Source: Ga0077536 sp035325705
Lineage (GTDB): Bacteria > Pseudomonadota > Gammaproteobacteria > Ga0077536
DNA length: 64,000 bases
Reading direction: 5' to 3'
NCBI GenBank assembly: GCA_035325705.1
Contig: DAOKZI010000011.1
Span: 70,115-134,114 of the forward strand
The position numbers were made by a program, and so were the translations under genes. Shown one piece after another: positions 8,406 through 16,678 of the stretch (its first letter is position 1; each line of letters begins with the position of its first letter). The notes below the pieces were generated by a model that saw only the letters and a list, made by a program, of their open reading frames with translations, made no database searches and had not been told where the DNA came from.

Positions 8406-10676
8406 TCAGGCCGGATTCTCCACTGCCGTTTCGGCTTCGATCTCGATCGCGATGTCGTCCTCGCGGACGATCACGTGCACGTGCCCGCCGTGCTCGAGCT
8501 TGCCGAACAGCAGCTCTTCGGCCAGCGGCTTCTTGATCTTCTCGCGGATCAGCCGGCTCATCGGCCGCGCGCCCATCAGGCGGTCGTAGCCGTGTTCGGC
8601 GAGCCAGGCGCGGGCCTCGCTCGTGACCTCCATCGTGACTTTCTTCGCATCGAGCTGGCTCTCGAGCTCGACGAGGAACTTGTCGACGACGTGCGCGATC
8701 GTCTCCGGCGACAGCGCGCGGAACTGGATGATCGCATCGAGCCGGTTGCGGAACTCGGGGCTGAACATGCGCTTGATCTCCTCCATCGCATCGGAGGAGT
8801 GATCCTGGGTCGAGAAGCCGATCGAGGAACGATTGACGCGCTCGGCGCCCGCGTTCGTCGTCATCACGATGATGACGTTGCGGAAGTCCGTCTTGCGCCC
8901 GTTCGCGTCCGTCAGCGTGCCGTGATCCATGACCTGCAGCAGCACGTTGAAAACGTCCGGATGCGCTTTCTCCATCTCGTCGAGCAGCAGCACCGCGTGC
9001 GGCTGCTTGTTGATCGCCTCGGTCAGGAGCCCACCGGTGTCGTAGCCGACGTAGCCCGGCGGCGCGCCGATGAGCCGCGACACCGTGTGCCGCTCCATGT
9101 ATTCGGACATGTCGAAGCGCACCAGCTCGATGCCGAGGATGCGCGCGAGCTGGCGCGTGACCTCGGTCTTGCCGACGCCGGTCGGGCCGGCGAACAGGAA
9201 GGAGCCGATCGGCTTCTCGGTCTGACCGAGGCCCGAGCGCGCCATCTTGATCGCGGCGGCGAGCGTTGCGATGCCTTCCTCCTGGCCGAACACCACCATC
9301 TTCAGATCGCGCTCCAGGTGTTGCAGCACTTCGCGATCGGAGGTCGACACGGTCTTCGGCGGAATCCGCGCGACCTTGGCGACGATCTCCTCGATCTCCG
9401 GCGCGCCGATGGTCTTCTTGCGGCGCGAAGGCGCGGCGAGACGCTGCCGCGCGCCGGCCTCGTCGATGATGTCGATGGCCTTGTCGGGCAGATGACGATC
9501 GTTGATGTAGCGCGCCGTCAGCTCCGCCGCCGAGCGCAGCGCCTGGTTCGTGTACTTGACGTCGTGATGCTCCTCGAAGCGCGACTTCAGGCCCTGCAGG
9601 ATCTTGAAGGTCTCTTCGACCGAAGGCTCCGGCACGTCGATTTTCTGGAAGCGGCGCGACAGCGCGCGATCCTTCTCGAAGATGCCGCGGTACTCCTGAT
9701 AGGTCGTCGAGCCGATGCACTTGATCTCGCCGGAGGCGAGCATCGGCTTGATCAGGTTCGACGCGTCCATCACGCCGCCGGAGGCGGCGCCCGCACCGAT
9801 GATGGTGTGGATTTCGTCGATGAAGAGCACGGCGCCGGGCTCGCGCTTCAGCGCATTGATCACGCTCTTCAGCCGCTTCTCGAAGTCGCCGCGATACTTG
9901 GTGCCGGCGAGCAGCGCGCCGAGATCGAGCGAATAGATCGTCGCGTTCTGCAGCACCTCGGGCACGTCCTTGTCGACGATCTTCTTGGCCAGGCCCTCCG
10001 CGATCGCGGTCTTGCCGACGCCGGCCTCGCCGACGTACAGCGGATTGTTCTTGCGCCGGCGGCACAGGATCTGCACCGTGCGCTCGACTTCCTCCTGGCG
10101 GCCGATCAGCGGATCGATCTTGCCCTTGCGCGCCTGCTCGTTGAGGTTGGTGCAAAAGTTGTCGAGGGCGTTCTTCGCGCCTTCGCCCTGTTCGGTTTCC
10201 TCCTCGGTGTTCGTGCTGGACTCGCTGCTCTGCTCCTCCTCGTTGACCTTGGAGATGCCGTGCGAGATGCAGTTGACGACGTCGAGCCGCGCGATGTTCT
10301 GCTGATTCAGCAGGTAGACCGCCTGCGATTCGCGCTCGCCGAAGATCGCGACCAGCACGTTCGCGCCCGTCACTTCCTTCTTGCCCGAGGACTGCACGTG
10401 GAACACGGCCCGCTGCAGCACGCGCTGGAAGCCCAGCGTCGGCTGCGTGTCGCGCTCGTCGTCCTCCGGCAGCACCGGGGCGTTGTCGCGGATGAAGTCG
10501 ACGAGCTGGCGGCGGAGCTGATTGAGATCCGCGCCGCAGGCGCGCAGCACCTTCGCCGCGGTCGGGTTGTCGAGCAGGCCGAGCAGCAGGTGCTCGACGG
10601 TCATGAATTCGTGGCGTTGCTCGCGAGCGGCCTTGAACGCCAGGTTGAGGGTCACTTCCAACTCTTTGCTGAGCAC
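8406..10676 (-). CDS. clpA: ATP-dependent Clp protease ATPase subunit ClpA
   Basis: ClpA unfolds substrates and feeds them to ClpP. The 756-aa length is close to the E. coli 758. The N-terminal double Clp_N domain (1-145) is followed by an acidic linker (about 145-170). The first AAA+ module has Walker A GEAGVGKT at 216-223 and Walker B VLFIDEIHT. The second has Walker A GPTGVGKT near 495 and VLLLDEMEKAHPD. The C-terminal ClpB-D2-small domain ends the chain. The start is a GTG at 10676 with AGGTAGG just upstream. It yields the canonical LSKELEVTLNLAF N terminus, and no ATG lies near. clpS is 58 bp upstream on the same strand. Confidence 0.97.
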   Translation of the reverse strand: MLSKELEVTLNLAFKAAREQRHEFMTVEHLLLGLLDNPTAAKVLRACGADLNQLRRQLVDFIRDNAPVLPEDDERDTQPTLGFQRVLQRAVFHVQSSGKKEVTGANVLVAIFGERESQAVYLLNQQNIARLDVVNCISHGISKVNEEEQSSESSTNTEEETEQGEGAKNALDNFCTNLNEQARKGKIDPLIGRQEEVERTVQILCRRRKNNPLYVGEAGVGKTAIAEGLAKKIVDKDVPEVLQNATIYSLDLGALLAGTKYRGDFEKRLKSVINALKREPGAVLFIDEIHTIIGAGAASGGVMDASNLIKPMLASGEIKCIGSTTYQEYRGIFEKDRALSRRFQKIDVPEPSVEETFKILQGLKSRFEEHHDVKYTNQALRSAAELTARYINDRHLPDKAIDIIDEAGARQRLAAPSRRKKTIGAPEIEEIVAKVARIPPKTVSTSDREVLQHLERDLKMVVFGQEEGIATLAAAIKMARSGLGQTEKPIGSFLFAGPTGVGKTEVTRQLARILGIELVRFDMSEYMERHTVSRLIGAPPGYVGYDTGGLLTEAINKQPHAVLLLDEMEKAHPDVFNVLLQVMDHGTLTDANGRKTDFRNVIIVMTTNAGAERVNRSSIGFSTQDHSSDAMEEIKRMFSPEFRNRLDAIIQFRALSPETIAHVVDKFLVELESQLDAKKVTMEVTSEARAWLAEHGYDRLMGARPMSRLIREKIKKPLAEELLFGKLEHGGHVHVIVREDDIAIEIEAETAVENPA

Positions 10677-10734
10677 GGCGCCTACCTGCCTTTCATGAAT
10701 CTGGAGGATCGCGTCGGTACGGGATCGCGCGACC

Positions 10735-11067
10735 TCATGCGAGTTCGAGCGTGCACAGGAGCGGATGCTGGTTCTCCCGTGCGTAAGTATTGACCTGGGC
10801 CGCTTTGGTCTCCGCGATCTCGTGCGTGAACACGCCGCAGATGCCTTTGCCGCGGGTATGGACCTCGAGCATGATGCGGGTCGCCGCATTGCGATCGAGG
10901 CTGAAAAAGGTCTCGAGAACGTGCACCACGAACTCCATCGGGGTGTAGTCGTCGTTGAGCATGACGACTTTGTACAGCGGCGGCTTCTTGAGCTTCGGGC
11001 GCGCCTCCTGGACGGCGAGTCCAGACTCGCGCTCCGTGCCTCGTTCCGTTCTCTGCTTGTCTGCCAT
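10735..11067 (-). CDS. clpS: ATP-dependent Clp protease adaptor ClpS
   Basis: ClpS binds N-degron substrates and delivers them to ClpA. The 110-aa protein has a flexible charged N-terminal extension (1-35) and the folded adaptor domain: PPLYKVVMLNDDYTPMEFVV with the conserved NDD/TPMEFV substrate-pocket residues, then VHTRGKGICGVFTHEIAETK. The start at 11067 (MADKQRTERG) is chosen because a GAGAG lies just upstream. Upstream in-frame starts have no support. It is directly upstream of clpA. A perfect TATAAT lies 56 bp upstream of the start. Confidence 0.95.
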   Translation of the reverse strand: MADKQRTERGTERESGLAVQEARPKLKKPPLYKVVMLNDDYTPMEFVVHVLETFFSLDRNAATRIMLEVHTRGKGICGVFTHEIAETKAAQVNTYARENQHPLLCTLELA

Positions 11068-11788
11068 CGTCTCTCGAACTGTTACGGGCCCCCGCACGCC
11101 GTTTTGCACGAGGGGCCGACCGATTATACGGACTTCGAAATTGCCGGCGATAGGCGGGATCGGAACCTCGCCGCGCCTTCTTACATGGGGTGCCCGACGT
11201 CCTTCTCAATGGTTGAGCGGGCCCGCGGTCCCGCGTCTCCAGTGTCGCCCGCGCCATCGGTTGAGACCGTGTGAAGGGCCCGGCAGTTCGCGTCCACGCC
11301 CGGTTGACAGCGTCCTCGGTGCAGCGCACCATCCGGCGGCTCGAGCGCGCGCGCATCACGGGCGCGGCCGAGGTTCCTCGCCGAACGAAAACAACTGTCA
11401 GCGAGGCGAGGAGCAGGGCCGCAGGCCGGGCGCACGCCGTTGATGCCGGGGCGGCCGGGGATTAGGATGCGCCGCCCTGTGCCGGGCGGCGGCGCGATAC
11501 GCGAAACCGCCCCAGCCTGAGCGCCGATCGGAGTCGTCGCGTTCCGATCGCGTTCGAATCCGACGCTGCCCGTTTCCCGTCACCGGCGACGAGCAGCGGG
11601 TGACCTCGGTCCGTACGAGCCCCGACGATGGCAATGCAGTGGTCGCCCGGCGTGTCCGGTGCGCCGGTCCCGCGCCCCGACGCGCCGTCCCGATGGCCGC
11701 GCTGCCCGACTTCCGGCGTCGACCCACGTGCGCTCACCGCGTCGACGCCGGCGGCGATCAGAACAATTGATTGGCAGGAGAAACTACG
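11068..11788. other. 720-bp gap between divergent clpS and aceA
   Basis: I see no convincing gene here. It contains the minus-strand TATAAT at 11123-11128, a TTGACA on the plus strand at 11304-11309 without a matching -10, and a perfect 8-bp hairpin (CGCCGCCC/GGGCGGCG, 11470-11491) with no T-run. It is GC-rich throughout, and the short open frames on both strands look like chance. Confidence 0.5.
11123..11128 (-). promoter_or_regulatory. Possible sigma-70 -10 box for clpS-clpA
   Basis: On the minus strand this reads TATAAT, 56 bp upstream of the clpS start. The expected -35 positions (ATCGCC or TATCGC) match poorly, so the assignment rests mainly on the perfect -10 in otherwise GC-rich DNA. 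Confidence 0.4.
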
Positions 11789-13072
11789 ATGGCATCTTTC
11801 AAGGACCAGGTGGAACAACTCAAGAAGGACTGGGCGAGCAATCCGCGCTGGAAGGGCGTCCGTCGCGATTACAGCGCCGAAGACGTCGTGCGCCTGCGCG
11901 GCAGTGTCCAGATCGAGCACACGCTCGCGCGCCGCGGCGCCGAGAAGCTGTGGAAACTGGTCAACGAGGAAGCTTTCGTCCCCTGCCTCGGCGCGCTGAC
12001 CGGCGGTCAGGCGGTCCAGCAGGTCAAGGCCGGCGTCAAGGCCATCTATCTCTCGGGCTGGCAGGTCGCGGCCGACGCGAACACCAGCGAAACGATGTAC
12101 CCCGATCAGTCGCTGTACGCGGTGAACTCGGTGCCGACCGTCGTCCGCCGCATCAACAATGCCTTCAAGCGCGCCGATGAGATCCAGTGGGCCAAGGGCA
12201 AGCACGACATCGACTATTTCGCGCCGATCGTCGCCGACGCCGAAGCCGGTTTCGGCGGCGTGCTGAATGCCTTCGAGCTGATGAAGAACATGATCGAGGC
12301 GGGCGCCGCCGGCGTGCACTTCGAGGATCAGCTCGCCTCCGTGAAGAAGTGCGGCCACATGGGCGGCAAGGTGCTGGTGCCGACGCAGGAAGCCGTGCAG
12401 AAGCTCGTCGCCGCGCGCCTCGCCGCCGACACCGCCGGCGTGCCGACCGTGCTGCTCGCGCGCACCGACGCGAACGCGGCCAATTTGCTGACCTCGGACG
12501 TCGACGAGCGTGACCGGCGCTTCGTCACCGGCGAGCGCACCTCCGAAGGCCTCTACGTCACGCGCGCCGGCCTCGATCAGGCCATCGATCGCGGCCTGTC
12601 CTACGCGCCCTATGCGGATCTCCTGTGGTGTGAAACCGCGGTGCCGGATCTCGACGAAGCGAAGCGCTTCGCCGAGGCGATCAAGAAGCAGTTCCCGGAC
12701 CAGCTCCTAGCATACAACTGCTCGCCGTCGTTCAACTGGAAGAAGAATCTCGACGACGCGACGATCGCGAAGTTCCAGCGCGAGCTCGGCGCGATGGGCT
12801 ACAAGTACCAGTTCATCACTTTGGCCGGCGTCCACAGCATGTGGTACAACATGTTCGACCTCGCCAACGAGTACGCGACCAAGGGCATGACGGCCTACGT
12901 CGAAATGGTGCAGGAGAAGGAATTCGCCGCCGCCAAGCGCGGCTACACCTTCGCCAGCCATCAGCAGGAAGTGGGCGCGGGCTATTTCGACGACGTCACC
13001 ACCACGATCCAGGGCGGCAAGTCCTCGGTCACGGCGCTGACCGGCTCGACCGAAGAAGACCAGTTCCACTAA
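11789..13072 (+). CDS. aceA: Isocitrate lyase
   Basis: AceA splits isocitrate to glyoxylate and succinate, the first step of the glyoxylate shunt. The 427-aa protein has the ICL signature KKCGHMGGK around residue 185-195 with the catalytic Cys, the metal-binding IVADAEAGFGG region and the NCSPSFNWKK segment. It resembles the short bacterial type (E. coli 434 aa). The start ATG at 11789 follows CAGGAG by nine bases. The gene is monocistronic and ends at a strong hairpin (13096-13125). Malate synthase is not in the window. Its presence indicates growth on acetate or fatty acids. Confidence 0.97.
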   Translation: MASFKDQVEQLKKDWASNPRWKGVRRDYSAEDVVRLRGSVQIEHTLARRGAEKLWKLVNEEAFVPCLGALTGGQAVQQVKAGVKAIYLSGWQVAADANTSETMYPDQSLYAVNSVPTVVRRINNAFKRADEIQWAKGKHDIDYFAPIVADAEAGFGGVLNAFELMKNMIEAGAAGVHFEDQLASVKKCGHMGGKVLVPTQEAVQKLVAARLAADTAGVPTVLLARTDANAANLLTSDVDERDRRFVTGERTSEGLYVTRAGLDQAIDRGLSYAPYADLLWCETAVPDLDEAKRFAEAIKKQFPDQLLAYNCSPSFNWKKNLDDATIAKFQRELGAMGYKYQFITLAGVHSMWYNMFDLANEYATKGMTAYVEMVQEKEFAAAKRGYTFASHQQEVGAGYFDDVTTTIQGGKSSVTALTGSTEEDQFH

Positions 13073-13095
13073 AGGAACGCTCCTTGCCTTCGACG

Positions 13096-13125
13096 AACGG
13101 CTCGCATCAGCGGGCCGTTTCGTTT
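13096..13125 (+). terminator. Rho-independent terminator of aceA
   Basis: A 10-bp stem AACGGCTCGC/GCGGGCCGTT (one T-G wobble) with the tetraloop ATCA, followed by TCGTTT. It lies 24 bp after the aceA stop. Confidence 0.75.
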
Positions 13126-13168
13126 CGTGCCTGCCGCAGTAAGCGCTCGTTTCCGAAGCGCCCTTTCA

Positions 13169-13507
13169 ATCTAGCCACGGAGGGCACAGAGGGCACGGAG
13201 GAAGATAATGGATTGAGCGCAGGCCAGTAGGTTGGGCTGACGAAGGAAGCCCAACGTGAGCGCCTCGGCGCGGGCAACGAGGTGTCCTCGCGCGGCGCGG
13301 CCTTCTGGCGAGAGAGAATGGCGGCGCGCAGCGCCAACTCCCCGTTGGGCTTCCTTCGTCAGCCCAACCTACGAGTTGACGTAAAGCCCTCGTTCCCGAA
13401 ACGATTGGGCAGTCCGAATGCGCCGGTGCCAATGGAGGCGTCGACAGACCGGCGGCTCCCCCGATCCTTTCTTCCTCCGTGCCCTCTGTGTCCTCCGTGG
13501 CTAGATT
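13169..13507. repeat. Composite nested inverted repeats: family C outside, family B inside
   Basis: Family C forward at 13169-13206 (CTAGCCACGGAGGGCACAG) and inverted at 13467-13507. Nested inside are family B forward at 13227-13256 (GGTTGGGCTGACGAAGGAAG) and inverted at 13343-13372. The symmetric 339-bp structure fills the gap between the converging aceA and dapE. It has no coding content and could be a MITE-like unit or two repeat doublets nested by insertion. Confidence 0.75.
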
Positions 13508-13562
13508 CATTCGGCGCATGAACCGGCGCACGCCCGCAGAGTTCTACGAAAAAAGGAGTCGT

Positions 13563-14690
13563 TCAGGCCGCGAGCACGCGTCTCGCGATGCCTTCGTAGA
13601 CGCGGGCCAACGGCTCGAGATCGGCGACGGCGACGCATTCGTCCACTTTGTGGATGGTCTCGTTGACGGGGCCGAGCTCGATCACTTCGGCGCCCAGCGG
13701 GGCGATGAAGCGGCCGTCGGAGGTGCCGCCGCCGGTCGAGAGCTCGGGCGCGATCGAGAGCTCGGCGGCGAGCGTCGCCTGCGCGGCCTCGAGCAGGCGG
13801 CCGCCGGCGGTCAGGAAGGGCTCGCCCGAGAGCTGCCAGTCGAGCGCGTAGTCGAGGCCGTGGCGATCCAGCACTTCGTGCACGCGCGCCTGCAGGCCTG
13901 CGGCCGTGCTCGCGGTCGAGTAGCGGAAGTTGAACCAGGCCTCGAGCGTCGGCGGGATCACGTTCTCGGCGCCGGTACCGGCCTGCAGATTCGAGATCTG
14001 GAAGGAGGTCGCGGGAAAGCAGGCGTTGCCGCCGTCCCAGACGCTGGCGCACAGCTCCTCGAGGGCGGGCAGGGCGCGGTGGATCGGATTGCACGCTTTG
14101 TCCGGGTAGGCGACGTGACCTTGCACGCCGCGCACGCGCAGGCGGCCGTTCAGCGAGCCGCGGCGGCCGTTGCGCAGTAGGTCGCCGAGCCGCGCCCGGC
14201 TGCTCGGTTCGCCGACCAGGCAATAGTCGAGCGCCTGACCGCGCGCGCGCAGCGCGTCGACGACGTGGCGCGTGCCGTGGAGCGCGAGGCCTTCTTCGTC
14301 GGAGGTGAAGAGCACCGCGAGCGTGCCGCGCTGAGCGGCCGGTGCGATGCGTTCGAGCGCGACGATCATCGCCGCCAGGCTGCTCTTCATGTCGGCGGCG
14401 CCGCGGCCGTAAAGCCGTCCGTCGCGCACCGTGGGCGTGTAGGGATCCGACCGCCAGCTCGCGGTATCCCCCGGCGGCACGACGTCGGTGTGGCCCGCGA
14501 AGCAGAACACGGGGCCGCCGCTACCGCGCGTCGCCCACAGATTCGACACGCCGCCAGCGTCGAGCCGCTCCAGCGTGAAGCCGCAGCGCGCGAGCCGCGC
14601 GCCTAGCAGATCGAGGCAGCCCGCGTCCTGCGGCGTCACCGACGGCCGCGCGATCAGCGCGCAGGCGAGCTCGAACACCTCGTCGGCCAT
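13563..14690 (-). CDS. dapE: Succinyl-diaminopimelate desuccinylase
   Basis: DapE releases succinate from N-succinyl-LL-diaminopimelate on the way to lysine and peptidoglycan mDAP. The 375-aa M20 metallopeptidase has FAGHTDVVPPGD (metal His plus catalytic Asp), GRGAADMK (bridging Asp), FTSDEEG (catalytic Glu) and the late GPVNETIHKVDECV segment with the C-terminal metal His. The substrate-specific GGGTSDGRF motif is present. The ATG at 14690 shares a base with the TGA of the upstream methyltransferase gene (TGATG), so translation is coupled. It is the last gene of the yciB-yciI-bolA-methyltransferase-dapE cluster. Confidence 0.96.
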   Translation of the reverse strand: MADEVFELACALIARPSVTPQDAGCLDLLGARLARCGFTLERLDAGGVSNLWATRGSGGPVFCFAGHTDVVPPGDTASWRSDPYTPTVRDGRLYGRGAADMKSSLAAMIVALERIAPAAQRGTLAVLFTSDEEGLALHGTRHVVDALRARGQALDYCLVGEPSSRARLGDLLRNGRRGSLNGRLRVRGVQGHVAYPDKACNPIHRALPALEELCASVWDGGNACFPATSFQISNLQAGTGAENVIPPTLEAWFNFRYSTASTAAGLQARVHEVLDRHGLDYALDWQLSGEPFLTAGGRLLEAAQATLAAELSIAPELSTGGGTSDGRFIAPLGAEVIELGPVNETIHKVDECVAVADLEPLARVYEGIARRVLAA

Positions 14691-15526
14691 CAATCTTCTC
14701 CGCGGGCGGCCGCCTGCAGGCGTGCGCTCGCGAGCCGCGCATAGCCGGGATCGACCTCGCAGCCGACGAAGCGCCGGCCGAGGCGCAGCGCGGCGACGCC
14801 GGTGCTGCCGCTGCCGGCGAAGGGATCGAGCACGCGCTGGCCCGGATTGGTGCTCGCCGCCAGGCAGCGCTCGATCAGCGCGAGCGGCTTCTGCGTCGGA
14901 TGCCGGCCGTGCCGCTTCTCATCGGCGCGCGGTGCGGCGAAGCGCCACACGTTCTTCATCTGCCGGCCGCCGTTCGCCTGCTTCATCGCCTCGTAGTGGA
15001 AGAGATGACGATGCTTGCTGCCGCGCGCGGCCTTGGTCGCCCACAGGACGATCTCCGTCGCGTGCGTGAAGCAGCGGCAGCCCAGGTTCGGCGGCGGATT
15101 CGGTTTCTCCCACACGATGTCGTTGAGGATGCGGAAACCGAGCTCCATCATCGCCATGCCGACGCTCAAATAGACGTGCGTCGTGCCGCTGACCCAGATC
15201 GTGCCGGCCGGCGTCAGCACGCGCAGGCACTCGGCGAGCCAGGCCTTGTTGAAAGCGTGATCGCCGGCGACGCCCTGGCTGCGATCCCACTCCCCTTTGT
15301 TGACCTTGTGCCGCCGGCCGGCGACGCAGGTCGGGCCGTCGTTCGACAGGAAGTAGGGCGGGTCGGTCCAGATGCAGTCGACGCTCGCGTCCGGCAGGCC
15401 GGCCAGGAACGCGCGCTGATCGCCGCAATACAGCTCGGCGCTGCCGTCGGACGCGCGATGGACCGGGACGAGGCCGCCTTCACTCGCCGCGTTCGCGCGG
15501 GCTCTTTGCATCGATCGAGAGGGCAT
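14690..15526 (-). CDS. Orphan DNA adenine methyltransferase, beta class (DpnA/YhdJ-like)
   Basis: An S-adenosylmethionine-dependent DNA methyltransferase. Motif IV TDPPYFLSNDG comes first and motif I LDPFAGSGSTG near the C terminus, the beta-class order. The segments KGEWD, WEKPNPPPNLGCRCFTHATE and HPTQKPLAL closely resemble DpnA and E. coli YhdJ, which modify GATC and ATGCAT respectively, so N6-adenine methylation is likely. The target cannot be read from sequence. No restriction enzyme gene lies nearby. The frame begins at 15526, with another ATG at 15511. Both overlap the end of the bolA-like gene and neither has a strong Shine-Dalgarno. Its stop overlaps the dapE start. Roles in epigenetic regulation or protection are both possible. 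Confidence 0.88.
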   Translation of the reverse strand: MPSRSMQRARANAASEGGLVPVHRASDGSAELYCGDQRAFLAGLPDASVDCIWTDPPYFLSNDGPTCVAGRRHKVNKGEWDRSQGVAGDHAFNKAWLAECLRVLTPAGTIWVSGTTHVYLSVGMAMMELGFRILNDIVWEKPNPPPNLGCRCFTHATEIVLWATKAARGSKHRHLFHYEAMKQANGGRQMKNVWRFAAPRADEKRHGRHPTQKPLALIERCLAASTNPGQRVLDPFAGSGSTGVAALRLGRRFVGCEVDPGYARLASARLQAAARGED

Positions 15527-15764
15527 GGATGTCGCTGTCCATCAGCGCGCCGAGCGCGGCGTAGACCTTGCGGTGGCGCGCCAGCGGCAGCAGGCCGTCG
15601 AAGACGGGCGAAGTGAGGCTGACGCTGAAATGCCCCCTGCCGTCGCGCGCGCCGGCGTGGCCGCGGTGCAGATGGCTGTCGTCGGTCACTTCGATCGCCG
15701 CGTCCGGAAAGGCCGCCGCAAGCGCGGCGCGGATGCGCTGGACGCGCGTGGCGGCCTCGCTCAA
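15480..15764 (-). CDS. BolA-family protein
   Basis: A small (94 aa) BolA/IbaG-type protein. The family's class II KH-like fold is recognisable from AATRVQRIRAALAAAFP, the EVTDDSHLHRGHAGARDG stretch with the conserved invariant His, and RHRKVYAALGALMDSDIHALSI. BolA proteins work with monothiol glutaredoxins in Fe-S trafficking and stress responses. The start is a TTG at 15764 that overlaps the yciI stop (TTGA), with AGGTG eight bases upstream. This fits the usual N-terminal length and no ATG is available. The order yciB-yciI-bolA is common in gammaproteobacteria and supports the assignment. Confidence 0.88.
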   Translation of the reverse strand: MSEAATRVQRIRAALAAAFPDAAIEVTDDSHLHRGHAGARDGRGHFSVSLTSPVFDGLLPLARHRKVYAALGALMDSDIHALSIDAKSPRERGE

Positions 15765-16060
15765 GGCAGCACCTGCCGGAACGGCCGGACCAGGACTTCG
15801 GCGAATACGCCGTCGGTCACATAGGGATCGGCATCGATCCACGCGCGCGCACTGTCGAGATCCGGGAACTCGGCGACGATCAGGCTGCCGACCATGCCGT
15901 GCGGTCCGGGATCTTCGGCGTCTATCGCGGGAAACGGGCCGGCCAGCACCAGTCGCCCCTGTTGCACCAGCGCCTGAACCCGTTCAAGGTGACGCGGGCG
16001 GGCCGCCGCGCGTGCGGCGGCGCTGTCGGGCACGTCGGTACCGATGATGGCGTAGAGCAT
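15761..16060 (-). CDS. yciI: YciI-like protein
   Basis: A 99-aa YciI-family (dimeric alpha-beta barrel) protein with the family's MLYAIIGTD opening, a conserved RPRHLERVQALVQQGRLVLAGPFP block containing the characteristic His, then GSLIVAEFPDLDSARAWIDADPYV. Family members are small cytoplasmic proteins of uncertain enzymatic role. The start at 16060 is chosen over the longer frame because it lies four bases after the yciB stop and matches the family. The stop overlaps the start of the bolA-like gene. Confidence 0.93.
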   Translation of the reverse strand: MLYAIIGTDVPDSAAARAAARPRHLERVQALVQQGRLVLAGPFPAIDAEDPGPHGMVGSLIVAEFPDLDSARAWIDADPYVTDGVFAEVLVRPFRQVLP

Positions 16061-16064
16061 GGGT

Positions 16065-16631
16065 TCAGCCTTCGTCGCGCGGAAAGTCCGTCGCGGGCGC
16101 ATCGTAGCGCATGAGCCAGAACGCTTGCAGTACGCTGAAGACGAGCGTGAGGCCGAGGATGCCGAAGAACTTGAAATCGACCCAGACGTCGGTCGAAAAG
16201 GTCTTGGCGACGTAGAGGTTCAGCGCGCCGAGCACGACGAAGAAGCCGACCCACGCGAGATTGAGCTGCCGCCACGCGCGGGCCGGGGCCTTGAGGCTGG
16301 CGCCCATCGCCCGTTCGATCAGCGGGCGCTCGCCGATGAACTGGCTGCCGAGGAAAATGAGCGCCGTGAGCCAGCTCACGAGCGTCGGCTTGAGCTTGAT
16401 GTAGCGCGGATCGCGCAGCGCGAGCGTGAGGCCGCCGAGCACGAGCAGCGCGGCGAGCATCACCAGCGCGCGACGTTCGAGGCGGCGATGGCGCAGCCAC
16501 TGCACGCCCAGCGTGCCGAGCGCCGTGAGGATCGCGGCGAGCGTCGCCGGGTACACCGCCTCGACGCCGCCGACGAATTTGTAGACGACGAAGAAGACGA
16601 CGACCGGCAGGAATTCGAGCAGCGTATTCAT
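16065..16631 (-). CDS. yciB: Inner membrane septation/transport protein YciB (IspZ family)
   Basis: A 188-aa polytopic membrane protein. Hydrophobic segments occur at about 5-25, 30-45, 55-75, 80-100, 120-140 and 150-170. Family motifs are FVVYKFVGGVEAVYPAT near the start, FLGSQFIGERPLIERAMG in the middle and DVWVDFKFFGILGLT near the C terminus. YciB affects envelope integrity and septation and is linked to BolA-region genes in many gammaproteobacteria. It is the first gene of a minus-strand cluster ending in dapE, and is divergent from yciO with only 47 bp between starts. Confidence 0.95.
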   Translation of the reverse strand: MNTLLEFLPVVVFFVVYKFVGGVEAVYPATLAAILTALGTLGVQWLRHRRLERRALVMLAALLVLGGLTLALRDPRYIKLKPTLVSWLTALIFLGSQFIGERPLIERAMGASLKAPARAWRQLNLAWVGFFVVLGALNLYVAKTFSTDVWVDFKFFGILGLTLVFSVLQAFWLMRYDAPATDFPRDEG

Positions 16632-16678
16632 GGAAACCGAGGGGACGACCCCGGCAGTATGTCACCCGCTTCCACGCC

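Noticed and set aside
8475..10793. 772-aa open frame antisense to clpA
   Set aside because: It mirrors the highly conserved clpA codons in the opposite strand. High GC produces long antisense frames, and the His/Arg/Asp-rich translation has no family resemblance.
11304..11332. TTGACA at 11304 as an aceA promoter
   Set aside because: No acceptable -10 at 16-18 bp and it lies about 480 bp from aceA.
13169..13507. Repeat cluster considered as CRISPR
   Set aside because: Copies are inverted and nested, not direct repeats with regular spacers.
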